From Eubacteriales Family XIII. Incertae Sedis bacterium (lineage in GTDB: Bacteria; Bacillota; Clostridia; Peptostreptococcales; Anaerovoracaceae), in assembly GCA_031255695.1 (NCBI GenBank), contig JAIRSA010000072.1:1-32994 (forward strand): 32,994 bases of DNA, in the 5' to 3' direction. This document shows, piece by piece, positions 1 through 8,195 of this stretch (its first letter is position 1; every line of letters starts with the position of its first letter). Under the pieces are notes generated by a model. It had not been told where the DNA came from and did not search any database. It worked only from the letters and a program-made list of their open reading frames with translations. A program made the position numbers and the translations under genes.

Positions 1-1809
1 GGCAATGAGCTGGTCCTGTCTACGCTGCAGGCCTTCCCGACCGTGGATTCGGTGGTAGAGGGGGTGGAGATGCTTGCGTCACGGGGCGTCGCCGCCCTGG
101 GGATCCACCAAGGCGCAGGCTCTATGGCGCTCGACCCAAGGATAACCGGCGCTGCCGACAGGTGGGGCTTCCCTCTGTTCACGGTGCCGAAGCAGGTGCC
201 GTACTCCATAATATTTACAGGCGTGTACGAGCGCATATTCAGCAAACAGATCGCCGGCATGGTAAAATCCGAAGAGATAAACAGCGCGCTCACGAAGGCG
301 CTCTTCGCCAAGGACAGCGTGGAGGCCATCGCCAGGACGCTCAGCGGCTTCACCAAGAAGACGGTGGCGATACTGGACGAAGGCTGCCGGCCTATCAGCG
401 GCTGCCCTGCGAGCGATATCGGCAGGGGCTTCGTCGCTGCCCTGAAAACAGAAGAGGCGCGTGGCGCCCTATGCGCCATGAGGGACGGGGGCGGCCGCAC
501 GGCGGGCGCCAACGATATCAGGCATGGCGCCATCAAGCTCGGCTCAAGGCTTTATGAGATCGGGTTCTGTAAGTCGTTTTCCGGCAATGAGTACGTAGGC
601 GGCATTGTGCTGCTGCTCGACGGCACAGGCCAGGGCCTGGACCAGCAGGGCGGGGACGGGCATCGGGATGGCGGCCGTGGTCTGGGCCGGGGCGAAGGCG
701 CGGGTCATGATGGCGGCCGGAGGCAGGAGCGGGGCCAGGGCGAAGGCGCGGGCTCGGCTGAAGGCGCGGGTCATGATGGCGGGCTGGGGCAGGAGCGGGG
801 TCAGGGCGAAGGCGCGGGGCATGATGGCAGCCGGAGGCAGGAGCGGGACCGGGGCGAAGGCGCGGGCTTGGCTGAAGGCGCGGCCCTGGGCCAGCAGGGC
901 GGGCTGTACGAGCGGCAGGTGGACATGCTGGCCCTTTCGCATTCGGCGACCTCGCTCGCCATAGTACATATGAAGAAACGCGCGGTAATGGAAGCCGAGG
1001 ACAAGATGCGCGGGGATCTATACAGCAGCCTGCTGGACGGGACAGCCCGCGCGGAGGGCGCGGCGAGCATGCAGGCCGCAAAGCTGGGCATACCGCTGAA
1101 TGGGGTATATTGCGTGGCTGAGATGAAGATCTGCTACGCCCGGCCGGCGGCACTGGACGGTGGCCGGATCGCGGCCAACGCCGAATGCATATTCGAGCCC
1201 GTGCGCCGGAGCCTCAGGCAGTTCCATGAAAAAAACGCGCTGATCGCCAAGAAGGACGGGTGTTTCATGGTGCTGAACCTAGCCAGGGGCGTCACACAGG
1301 CCTGCCTGGACGAAAAGATACAAGCGGTTTTCAGCTGCGCGAAAGGCGCGGCCGCCGGGCTGCCGGCCAGCCCGGAGATCCTCATAGGCGTCGGCGGGAT
1401 GCAGGAATCGCTGATGCGCATCGCCATGAGCGGCGGGCAGGCGGGGCGCGCCCTCAGGCTAGGCAGCAGGGTGGCGCGCGGCAGAGGGGTATTCAATTTT
1501 GGCAAGATGGGGGTCTACTCGCTGCTGGATGTAGACAGCATGGAAGATTTCAGCGCGAACTGCGCGCAGGAGCTAGGGCTGATATCCCGGCTCTGCGGCG
1601 AGAACGCCAATACATACCTCGATACCCTGGAGGCCTATTTCGATCTCGGCGAGTCCATGACGGCGGCGGCGAAGAGCCTGGACATACACGTGAATACTGT
1701 AAAATACCGCATAAACAAGCTCAAGGAAGCTTTGGGCGAGGCCGTGTTCAGCGACGGGCAGGAAAAGATGCGGATATATCTGCTGACGAAGATGCGCAAG
1801 CTCCTGTGA
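1..1809 (+). CDS. PucR-family transcriptional regulator, 5' end cut by the window edge
   Basis: The reading frame is open from base 1; the GTG at 43 is only an internal codon, because the codons before it (GNELVLSTLQAFP) continue the conserved N-terminal PucR domain, so the true start lies outside the window. Order of parts: end of the PucR sensory domain (about window residues 1-75), a variable GAF/GGDEF-like middle, and a C-terminal PucR helix-turn-helix at about residues 550-600 (DTLEAYFDLGESMTAAAKSL, then HVNTVKYRINKLKEAL). PucR proteins are DNA-binding activators of purine, hydantoin and related catabolic genes. The adjacent hydantoinase operon, 296 bases downstream on the same strand, is the obvious target (inference). 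Odd: a Gly/Glu/Arg-rich tandem repeat of about 70-90 residues sits between the middle domain and the following long helix. Confidence 0.88.
   Translation, partial: GNELVLSTLQAFPTVDSVVEGVEMLASRGVAALGIHQGAGSMALDPRITGAADRWGFPLFTVPKQVPYSIIFTGVYERIFSKQIAGMVKSEEINSALTKALFAKDSVEAIARTLSGFTKKTVAILDEGCRPISGCPASDIGRGFVAALKTEEARGALCAMRDGGGRTAGANDIRHGAIKLGSRLYEIGFCKSFSGNEYVGGIVLLLDGTGQGLDQQGGDGHRDGGRGLGRGEGAGHDGGRRQERGQGEGAGSAEGAGHDGGLGQERGQGEGAGHDGSRRQERDRGEGAGLAEGAALGQQGGLYERQVDMLALSHSATSLAIVHMKKRAVMEAEDKMRGDLYSSLLDGTARAEGAASMQAAKLGIPLNGVYCVAEMKICYARPAALDGGRIAANAECIFEPVRRSLRQFHEKNALIAKKDGCFMVLNLARGVTQACLDEKIQAVFSCAKGAAAGLPASPEILIGVGGMQESLMRIAMSGGQAGRALRLGSRVARGRGVFNFGKMGVYSLLDVDSMEDFSANCAQELGLISRLCGENANTYLDTLEAYFDLGESMTAAAKSLDIHVNTVKYRINKLKEALGEAVFSDGQEKMRIYLLTKMRKLL
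691..900 (+). repeat. In-frame tandem repeat inside the PucR-type gene
   Basis: Imperfect units of 48, 21, 45, 48 and 21 bases, all multiples of three, encode repeats of the type GEGAGHDGGRRQERGQ with shorter GEGAGSA and GEGAGLA units between them. The low-complexity stretch begins earlier, at about 622, in a more degenerate form. The reading frame is kept throughout, and the conserved helix of the regulator resumes directly after it (YERQVDMLALSHSATSLAI). Confidence 0.85.
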
Positions 1810-2105
1810 TGGCGGCGCAGCCCCCGGCCAGGCGCAGCTTTCGGCCGGCCCATGGGCGGGCGCATCCGGATGCATCCCCTTCCGGGAGCCGCCCCGCCCC
1901 GGCCGGACGCATCCGGACATATGCCCTTGCTGGGGCCCCGCCCCGGCCAGGCGCAGCCCCCGGCCCGATGCCATAGTGGCAATCGGACATTTTTTTTGCC
2001 TTATTTTGTCCGCTGCGGATATTGTGTTATTGCCATAAGCGAATATATAATGAAGGCAATATTATGCCGACAGCACCTGCATTAACGGAAGGAGGAGTAT
2101 GGCCT
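1810..2105 (+). other. Intergenic region before the hydantoinase operon, with GC repeats and hairpins
   Basis: The first 170 bases are GC-rich and repetitive: a 17-base sequence (CCCCGGCCAGGCGCAGC) occurs at 1822-1838 and again at 1941-1957, and GCATCCGGA-type words recur between. A small stem TGCCA-TAG-TGGCA (1970-1982 area) followed by eight T at about 1990-1997 could be a weak terminator for the upstream regulator. CGGACA (1984-1989) and TGTCCG (2007-2012) form an inverted repeat across the T-run. The last 100 bases hold the promoter region of hyuA. Confidence 0.6.
2022..2061 (+). promoter_or_regulatory. Candidate promoter and inverted-repeat operator of the hydantoinase operon
   Basis: TTGTGT (2022-2027) and TATAAT (2046-2051) are 18 bases apart. 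The -10 box lies between the arms of a 7-base inverted repeat, TATTGCC (2028-2034) and GGCAATA (2055-2061), a plausible binding site for the upstream PucR-type regulator. The -35 is weak, as expected for an activated promoter. Operator function is inference. Confidence 0.45.
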
Positions 2106-4178
2106 ATGAGGATCGCGACTGATATTGGCGGGACATTTACAGATCTTGTGGCACTTGACGGGCAAGGGAACATCTGCATCGTAAAGGGGGACACGACGCC
2201 CCCTGATTATGAGCGGGGCGTGATTGCCGCGCTGGAGGCGAGCGGGATAAAGCCTACGGAGGTGAGCGATTTCATCCACGGGGCCACGACGATCATCAAT
2301 GCCCTGACGGAGCGCAAGGGGGCGAAGACGGGCCTCATAACGACAAAGGGCTTCCGCGATGTGCTGGAGATCGCCCGGTGCAACCGGCCGGATCTGTTCA
2401 ACCTTGTATTTGCCAAGCCGCGCCCGTTCATACCGCGGCATCTGCGTTTCGAGGTCGAGGAGAGGGTGGCCCACGACGGGGCGGTGATAACCCCGCTGAA
2501 CAAGGGCGATATAGCCAAGGCGGTGGAGGCGCTCAAAAAAGAGGGTGTGGAGGCGGTGGCCGTCTGCTACATAAATTCGTATGCCAACGGCGCGCATGAG
2601 CGCGAGACGGCAGAATACATAAGGGAGCTGTGGGGGGATGTATTTGTCGCGGCTTCGGTCGAGGTGACGCGGGAATGGCGCGAATACGAGCGCACTTCCA
2701 CCGCCGCGCTCAATGCCTATGTGGGGCCGGTGGCCTCGCGGTATATCGACAAGCTGGAGAAGAAGCTCGAAGAGGCCGGCGTGAAGGCGGGCAAGTACTT
2801 CATGCAGTCCAACGGCGGCGCCACTTCGTTCAGCTGGGCGAAGACAGCGCCGATAAGCATGGTGGAGTCGGGGCCGGTGGCCGGCGTGTTCGGGGCGGCT
2901 GTCCTTGGGCAGATCATCGGGGAGAAGCAGATAATAGCCCTCGACGTGGGCGGGACTACAGCCAAGTGCTCGCTCATAGACGGAGGGGAAGTGAAGATAA
3001 CGACGAATTACCGCATCGAGCGCGATGAACGCAATGCGGGCTACCCCATCATGGTGCCTGTGGTGGATATCGTCGAGATCGGCAACGGCGGCGGATCCAT
3101 AGCCTGGATCGACGATGCCGGCTCGCTGCGGGTCGGGCCGAAATCGGCGGGCGCCATGCCAGGCCCGGTTGCCTACGGGCGCGGCGGCACCGAGCCCACT
3201 ACGACGGACGCCTGCCTCGTGGCCGGCAGGCTTTCCGCGAAGAACTTTGACAGCGCGGTGGACATCGGCGCGGTCAAGGAGGCGCTGATGTCGCGCGTGG
3301 GCGGGCCGCTGGGCGTAGATGCGGAACAGGCCGCGACGAGCGTGATACGCGTTGCGGAGTCGAATATGTACAACGCACTGAAACTGATATCGGTGAGGCG
3401 GGGCTACGACCCGCGCGATTTCGCGTTGGTGGCATTCGGCGGGGGCGGCCCCATGCACGCGACGGCCCTGGCTGACGAGCTGGGCATAGGCAAGGTGATA
3501 ATCCCGGTGGCGGCGGCTGTGTTTTCCGCATGGGGCATGCTGATGACCGATCTGCGGCATGACTATATACAGACGAAGATCAGGATGCTGGACGAGGCGG
3601 CGCCCGATGAATGGAACGCGATGTGGGGCGCCCTGCTTGAAGAGGCCAAGTCGGGCTTCGCTGCCCACGGCGTACAGGACAGCGCTCTGGCGTACAGCTA
3701 TTATGCCGACATGCGCTATGCGGGGCAGGAACATACGGTAAAGGTGCAGACGCCGGCGCCGTCATGGGACGATGCGGCGAAAGCGGAGATCGTAGAGCGC
3801 TTCCACGCCGCGCATGAGCATTATTATACCTACCGCCTTGAGGGCGTGGCCGTCGAGGTCGTGAACCTGCATCTGGCCGTGCACGGGCACATGCAGAAGC
3901 CGGAGCTGAACAGGCTGGAGAAGAGGGGCAAGGACGCGGGCATTGCGCTGAAGGAAAGGCGCAGGGCGTTTTTCACTGGCAGCGGATGGCTTGAGGCGGA
4001 TGTCTACGAGCGCGCCGCGCTTCCGGCCGGGGCGCGCATAGCGGGGCCGGCGATCGTAGAGGAAAAGGCGGCGTCCACCCTTGTCGGGGCAGGCTGGGCC
4101 TTGACTGTAGACGATTATGGCAACCTGATCATAGAGAGGGCCGGTGCGCCTGCCAATGAAGGGAGGGACGGAAAATGA
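2106..4178 (+). CDS. hyuA: Hydantoinase/oxoprolinase family protein, subunit A
   Basis: Predicted 690 residues, the usual length for the A subunit. The start at 2106 (MRIATDIGGTFTDLVALDG) is preceded by GGAGGAG at 2091-2097; a longer frame from 2022 would put non-family residues in front. The N-terminal hydantoinase A domain shows the family's first phosphate loop (DIGGTFTD) and HGATTIINALTERKG. The central domain shows the second loop (ALDVGGTTAKCSLIDGG) and GNGGGSIAW, and then comes GYDPRDFALVAFGGGGPMH. The family carries out ATP-dependent opening of cyclic amides (5-oxoproline, N-methylhydantoin) or the related acetophenone carboxylation; substrate cannot be read from sequence. It is the first gene of a four-gene operon and overlaps hyuB by four bases (ATGA). 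Confidence 0.9.
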   Translation: MRIATDIGGTFTDLVALDGQGNICIVKGDTTPPDYERGVIAALEASGIKPTEVSDFIHGATTIINALTERKGAKTGLITTKGFRDVLEIARCNRPDLFNLVFAKPRPFIPRHLRFEVEERVAHDGAVITPLNKGDIAKAVEALKKEGVEAVAVCYINSYANGAHERETAEYIRELWGDVFVAASVEVTREWREYERTSTAALNAYVGPVASRYIDKLEKKLEEAGVKAGKYFMQSNGGATSFSWAKTAPISMVESGPVAGVFGAAVLGQIIGEKQIIALDVGGTTAKCSLIDGGEVKITTNYRIERDERNAGYPIMVPVVDIVEIGNGGGSIAWIDDAGSLRVGPKSAGAMPGPVAYGRGGTEPTTTDACLVAGRLSAKNFDSAVDIGAVKEALMSRVGGPLGVDAEQAATSVIRVAESNMYNALKLISVRRGYDPRDFALVAFGGGGPMHATALADELGIGKVIIPVAAAVFSAWGMLMTDLRHDYIQTKIRMLDEAAPDEWNAMWGALLEEAKSGFAAHGVQDSALAYSYYADMRYAGQEHTVKVQTPAPSWDDAAKAEIVERFHAAHEHYYTYRLEGVAVEVVNLHLAVHGHMQKPELNRLEKRGKDAGIALKERRRAFFTGSGWLEADVYERAALPAGARIAGPAIVEEKAASTLVGAGWALTVDDYGNLIIERAGAPANEGRDGK

Positions 4179-5893
4179 GCTTCACGGATACTGTTACTCT
4201 GGATATTGTGAAAGATTCGCTGCTGGCGATAGGGGACGAAATATTCTACGGCTTCGCGCAGACTGCCATGAGCCCCATCATATACGAGACGCTGGACTAT
4301 GCGTGCGGGATCGCGGACGCGGATGGCGAGCTGCTGACGCAGGGCAACGGCGCGTGCGGCTTCATAGGGCTGATAGCCCCGATGATCGGGGAGATCATAG
4401 GGAAGTTCGGCAAGGGGAATATGCGGCCGGGCGATGTCTTCATTATAAATGACCCGTATCGCGGCGGCGGCACACACCTGTCGGATATTGGCATGGTAAT
4501 GCCTGTATTCTACGAGGATGAGATCGTGGCCTTCGTGGGGAACAAGGCCCACTGGGGGGATGTCGGAGGCATGTCGCCCGGCTCGTTCACCACCGACAGC
4601 GCGGAGGTCTTCCAGGAGGGCCTGCGCTTTTCGGGGGTCAGGCTGATGGACGCAGGCGAGATCAATACCGATGTCACCGACATAATATTCGCCAATGTCC
4701 GCTTCCCGGAGGCGGCGAACGGGGACATGTGGGGGCAGATATCGTCCCTGCGCACGGGCTACAACCGCATTTCCGAGCTATGCGGCAAGTATGGCAAGGG
4801 GCTGCTGCTCCAGTCCATGGCGAGGCTCATGGATCAGGGCGAGGCGGCCGCGCGCGCCAGGCTCAAGGAAATGCCCAAGGGCGTGTACGAGGCCGAACAG
4901 TTCATGGACGACGACGGGCGCGGAAACCTGGTGAACATCAAGGTGAAGGTGACAATAAGCGACGACGAGTTCGTGGCTGACTTCACGGGGAGCAGCCCGC
5001 AGGTCATGAGCCCCGTGAACACGGGCTATAGCTCGCTGTGCGCGGGCGTGAAGGTGGCCTACATGTCCATAGTGAATCCGGGCTTGGCCGTGAACGACGG
5101 GGTGTTCAGGGTAATGAAGGTGATCGCCGAGGAGCATTCGGTCCTGATGTGCGATGCGCCCGCACCCACTTCCTGCTACTACGAGAGCATGCTGTACGCG
5201 CTCGACACTGTCTGGAAGGCGCTTGCGCCGGCTTTCCCGGAATATCTGGGAGCCGGGCATATGCTCAGCGTGTGCGCGGTGATCCTGTCGGGCGCGCACC
5301 ACAAGAGCGGCCTGCCCTTCCTCATCGTGGAGCCGACAGGCGGCGGCTGGGGCGCTTCGCGCGGCAAGGACGGCGAGACGGGCCAGTTCTGCGTAGGGGA
5401 CGGCGAGACATACAATGTGCCTATTGAAATGGCGGAGACGCGCTATGGCATACGCGTCGAGGAATACAGCCTGAACACGGACGGCAAGGGCGCTGGGGAA
5501 TTCCGCGGCGGCTCCGGCGCCGTGAGGTCATACCGCGCGCTCACGGACGGGCAGATGTTCTCCGCGTCGTTCGGGCGGAACAAATTCCCGGCCTGGGGGG
5601 CGGACGGCGGCCATGACGGCTCATACAATTATTTTGAATTCCATAGGGCGGACGGGACTGTCGAAGGGCCTATGGGAGTGACGGCGCGCACGATCCTCAA
5701 CAATGGCGACCTCGCGCGCATGATAACGTGCACGGGCGGCGGGTACGGGCCGCCGGAGAAGAGGGATCCGGAACGCGTGGCGGCCGATGTCAAGGACGGC
5801 TACATCAGCTTGGAGCAGGCGGAAAAGGACTACGGCGTCATAGTGGATCCGGGGACCTTTGCGGTGCGCGGGCTGAAGCGGGGGGAGGCGTGA
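4175..5893 (+). CDS. hyuB: Hydantoinase family protein, subunit B
   Basis: 572 residues. The ATG overlaps the hyuA stop (ATGA, 4175-4178), indicating translational coupling and a 1:1 complex with subunit A. Hallmarks of the hydantoinase B family are visible: MSPIIYETLDYACGI near residue 32, GDVFIINDPYRGGGTHLSDI near residue 87, FVGNKAHWGDVGGMSPGS near residue 115, FTGSSPQV, and the C-terminal GGGWGASRGKDG and GEFRGGSGAVRSYRAL. Nothing is missing. Together A and B form the cytoplasmic ATP-dependent amide-ring hydrolase or carboxylase; which substrate is open. The stop is immediately followed by the cupin gene, whose ribosome binding site lies inside the last hyuB codons. Confidence 0.9.
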   Translation: MSFTDTVTLDIVKDSLLAIGDEIFYGFAQTAMSPIIYETLDYACGIADADGELLTQGNGACGFIGLIAPMIGEIIGKFGKGNMRPGDVFIINDPYRGGGTHLSDIGMVMPVFYEDEIVAFVGNKAHWGDVGGMSPGSFTTDSAEVFQEGLRFSGVRLMDAGEINTDVTDIIFANVRFPEAANGDMWGQISSLRTGYNRISELCGKYGKGLLLQSMARLMDQGEAAARARLKEMPKGVYEAEQFMDDDGRGNLVNIKVKVTISDDEFVADFTGSSPQVMSPVNTGYSSLCAGVKVAYMSIVNPGLAVNDGVFRVMKVIAEEHSVLMCDAPAPTSCYYESMLYALDTVWKALAPAFPEYLGAGHMLSVCAVILSGAHHKSGLPFLIVEPTGGGWGASRGKDGETGQFCVGDGETYNVPIEMAETRYGIRVEEYSLNTDGKGAGEFRGGSGAVRSYRALTDGQMFSASFGRNKFPAWGADGGHDGSYNYFEFHRADGTVEGPMGVTARTILNNGDLARMITCTGGGYGPPEKRDPERVAADVKDGYISLEQAEKDYGVIVDPGTFAVRGLKRGEA

Positions 5894-5895
5894 CA

Positions 5896-6357
5896 ATGCT
5901 TGTGATGAAGTACAGTGAGCTTGAGCACAGGCTGCGCCCGGACGGCGTGGAGATGACGGAGTTCTTCGGCGCGGCCGGCGCTGCGGCCGGTGCCGCTTCA
6001 GGTGCGGTTTCCGGCGGCACAGACAGCGGCGCGGGCGGCACGCTCGCCGGCGCTGGCAGCGGCGCAGGGGGCAGTGCGGGTGGCGCTTTGGCCGGCGCAA
6101 GTGGCGCACTGGCCGGCGCTGGCGTGCAGATGGGCCTGGGCGTATTCCCGCCGGGCATGGAAGCGCCGCCCGCCATCCATAGCGAGGACGAGTATGCCTT
6201 CGTGCTGTCGGGGACCGTAAAGGCGAGGGTCAATGGCGCTGTGTGCGTCGCGGAGGCAGGATCCGCCACCTTCATACCTGCGGGCGAGGAGCATGTAAGC
6301 TTCAATGACGGCCCGGAGGAATGCCGCGTGGTGTGGATGCTGGTGGCGAGGCGATGA
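5896..6357 (+). CDS. Small single-domain cupin with a Gly/Ala-rich insertion
   Basis: 153 residues. The start at 5896 has GGGGGAGG seven bases upstream, within the end of hyuB; 5905 is a second possible start. Residues about 79-150 are a cupin: first motif HSEDEYAFVLSG (His95, Glu99) and second motif GSATFIPAGEEHVSFN, which fits the G(X)5PXG(X)2H(X)3N pattern exactly. Such small cupins bind a metal and act as isomerases, ureidoglycolate-type lyases or ligand sensors; the exact role is unknown. Residues 25-76 are almost only Gly, Ala, Ser and Thr and interrupt the N-terminal strand region. The gene is third in the hydantoinase operon and its stop overlaps the next start (ATGA at 6354). Confidence 0.8.
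   Translation: MLVMKYSELEHRLRPDGVEMTEFFGAAGAAAGAASGAVSGGTDSGAGGTLAGAGSGAGGSAGGALAGASGALAGAGVQMGLGVFPPGMEAPPAIHSEDEYAFVLSGTVKARVNGAVCVAEAGSATFIPAGEEHVSFNDGPEECRVVWMLVARR
5968..6123 (+). repeat. In-frame Gly/Ala low-complexity insertion in the cupin gene
   Basis: About 156 bases of degenerate GGCGC-rich short repeats (words such as GCCGGCGC and GGCGCTGGC) encode 52 residues of Gly/Ala/Ser/Thr. Frame is kept on both sides (TEFF before, VQMGLGVFPPGMEAPP after). Confidence 0.75.
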
Positions 6358-7478
6358 GCGATATGGATGCCGCCACATCGGCGGCCGGCAATATGGCCGA
6401 GGCCTGCGCGGCCAGGCGGCGCAAGGTGGCGGAGGGCATGCGGGGCAGCGGCATAGGGCAGATCATAGTGTCTGCCGCCCCGTCCGTGTTCTGGCTCACG
6501 GGGTTTTGGACGGAGCCGCACGAGCGCATGCTGGCGCTGTACCTGGACAGTTCGGGCCGGTGCGTCCTCTTCGGCAACAGGCTCTTCCAGATCGACAGCG
6601 CCGCCTTCCCATTCGAATGCGTGCTGCATAGCGATGGCGAGGATCCGGTGGAGCAGCTGGCTTCAGTGGTAAAGCCTGGAAAGATAGGAATCGATAAAAC
6701 GTGGCAATCTCGCTTCCTAATTGAACTAATGACATTGCGTCCCGACCTGGCGCCCTGCCATGGGTCGGCGCCCGTGGACGCTGCGCGGATGCGCAAGGAC
6801 GATGTGGAGATCGGCCTGATGCGGGCGGCGTCCGCCATGAACGACAAGGCCATGGCGGCGGCCATCGGCGCGTTGCGGGAAGGTATGGCGGAGACGGAGC
6901 TTGCGGCGGCCATCGTGGAAGCCTATACCGGCCTGGGCGCTGATTTCCCCATAGGGCCCCAGTGCGTGTGCTTCGGCGAGAACGCCGCCGACCCGCACCA
7001 CATGCCGGCAGGGACAGCCCTGAAAGGCGGGGACTGTGTGCTGATCGACATATTCACGCCGCTGTCCAGGTACTGGTGCGACATGACGCGCACTGTGTAT
7101 TTCAAGGGCTTGAGCAGGGAAGAAGAGACAGCCTACGAGGCCGTGCGGGCGGCCAGCGCGGCAGCCATCGCGGAGATCCGGCCGGGTGTGCCGCTGAGCC
7201 GCATAGACGCTGCGGCGCGCGGCGTGATCGAGGCTGCGGGCTACGGCAGCCGCTTTATCCACAGGCTGGGGCACGGGGCGGGGCTCGAATGCCATGAGCC
7301 GCCCGAGTGCAGCGCGGCGTCCGGGGCGCTGGCCGAGCCCGGCATGGTCTTTTCCGTGGAGCCGGGCATATATGTGCCAGGCAGCTTCGGCATACGGATA
7401 GAGGATCTGATTCTGGTCACGGAAGCCGGCTGTGAAGTGCTTAATCATTTCCCTAAGGAAGTGTGCATCATTACTTGA
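6354..7478 (+). CDS. M24-family metallopeptidase (Xaa-Pro dipeptidase/aminopeptidase type)
   Basis: 374 residues from the ATG at 6354, which overlaps the cupin stop (ATGA). Residues about 20-140 form the creatinase-type N-terminal domain and 145-370 the catalytic pita-bread domain. All five expected dinuclear metal ligands are present: Asp232 (LIDI), Asp243 (WCDMTRTVYF), His307 (LGHGAGLECHE), Glu336 (VFSVEPGIY) and Glu350 (IRIED). These favour a metallopeptidase over a creatinase-like amidinohydrolase, which lacks the metal site. It is the last gene of the hydantoinase operon, so it may release an amino acid from a ring-opened or N-blocked product (inference). A 12-base-pair hairpin lies 73 bases after the stop. 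Confidence 0.88.
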   Translation: MSDMDAATSAAGNMAEACAARRRKVAEGMRGSGIGQIIVSAAPSVFWLTGFWTEPHERMLALYLDSSGRCVLFGNRLFQIDSAAFPFECVLHSDGEDPVEQLASVVKPGKIGIDKTWQSRFLIELMTLRPDLAPCHGSAPVDAARMRKDDVEIGLMRAASAMNDKAMAAAIGALREGMAETELAAAIVEAYTGLGADFPIGPQCVCFGENAADPHHMPAGTALKGGDCVLIDIFTPLSRYWCDMTRTVYFKGLSREEETAYEAVRAASAAAIAEIRPGVPLSRIDAAARGVIEAAGYGSRFIHRLGHGAGLECHEPPECSAASGALAEPGMVFSVEPGIYVPGSFGIRIEDLILVTEAGCEVLNHFPKEVCIIT

Positions 7479-7550
7479 ACGGAGACCGGCTATTGATATA
7501 AGCTTGAATTTAATGCGACTATACGATGCTAACTACATATAATCTTGCTT

Positions 7551-7584
7551 TATGGCGCGAACGGCCACCTATGTTTGCGCCATA
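7551..7584 (+). terminator. Stem-loop after the hydantoinase operon
   Basis: TATGGCGCGAAC (7551-7562) pairs with GTTTGCGCCATA (7573-7584) over 12 positions with one G-U pair and a ten-base loop. There is no long T-run after it, so it may be a 3' stabiliser rather than a true intrinsic terminator. Confidence 0.45.
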
Positions 7585-7795
7585 TCTGTCTATCCGACCA
7601 TAAAAACCCTGTAAATATTAAGCATTATGCGATTTTGAAATGCATGATATGAAAAAAACAATTAGAAAAGTACAAAAATACAACCCTGATAAAAATAAAC
7701 TTTTTAATTTCAATTAAATGGCTAAATTGCAACGTTTCGAGCAATTAATTACAATAATATATTGTATAAATCTAAAAAAAGTCTCTGAGTTGTGT

Positions 7796-7823
7796 TTGGC
7801 AATTTAAAGACGAGGTATATAAT
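7796..7823 (+). promoter_or_regulatory. Candidate sigma-A promoter
   Basis: TTGGCA (7796-7801) and a perfect TATAAT (7818-7823) are 16 bases apart. It would drive a leader of about 510 bases ending at the AraC gene. Confidence 0.55.
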
Positions 7824-8091
7824 ACTTGCGAAAAGTTAAAAAGTATTAGCGGCAACCAGGACAGAGCAGTAATCATCGCAGCGCCCCTTATCGGGGGGCA
7901 CGGAACAAAAGGGCGGGACGAGCAGTCAGAGTTTTAGGCCACATTGAAGGACGGGGACCTGAAAAAACACCTGCGCACCACAGGCTTGCTTCCTTGTGCC
8001 CAGACAAAGGCAGGGCAGCCATGAATGGCAGGAAGGTTTGTGCGGCAGGACGGACGGGCAGCGCTAGGCAGCCCGAAAAGGAGGTTGATAC

Positions 8092-8148
8092 ACGATTATA
8101 GGTTTAGGCATTGATATCAGGCATCTGATACAGACGAAGCAGACATAG
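8092..8148 (+). pseudogene. Remnant resembling the 5' end of acpS (holo-ACP synthase)
   Basis: An ideal AAGGAGG (8079-8085) is followed seven bases later by ACG and then codons for IIGLGIDIRHLIQTKQT and a TAG stop. Holo-ACP synthases begin MIIGIGxDIxEI, so this looks like an acpS start whose ATG has become ACG and whose body was lost. In this frame the GACATA array that follows reads as alternating Thr and TAG stop. The match is only about eight residues long and could be chance; the ribosome binding site in the right place is the stronger argument. Confidence 0.4.
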
Positions 8149-8195
8149 ACATAGACATAGACATAGACATCGACATAGACATAGACATAGACATC
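8142..8195 (+). repeat. (GACATA)9 hexanucleotide array
   Basis: Nine uninterrupted copies of the six-base unit, seven GACATA and two GACATC. It abuts the acpS-like remnant and is not in a coding frame. Confidence 0.95.

Noticed and set aside
2082..3734. Long open frame on the minus strand opposite hyuA
   Set aside because: It mirrors the codon pattern of a clear plus-strand gene, has no family motifs and no ribosome binding site. GC-rich genes often leave the opposite strand open.
7843..8090. Cobalamin, TPP, glycine or other known riboswitch, 6S RNA or tmRNA
   Set aside because: Short matches such as AGTCAG and GCCACA occur in the wrong order, and none of the required conserved cores is present.
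8142..8195. CRISPR array
   Set aside because: The six-base units are directly adjacent with no spacers, and no cas genes are present. The longer repeats elsewhere also lack unique spacers of constant length.
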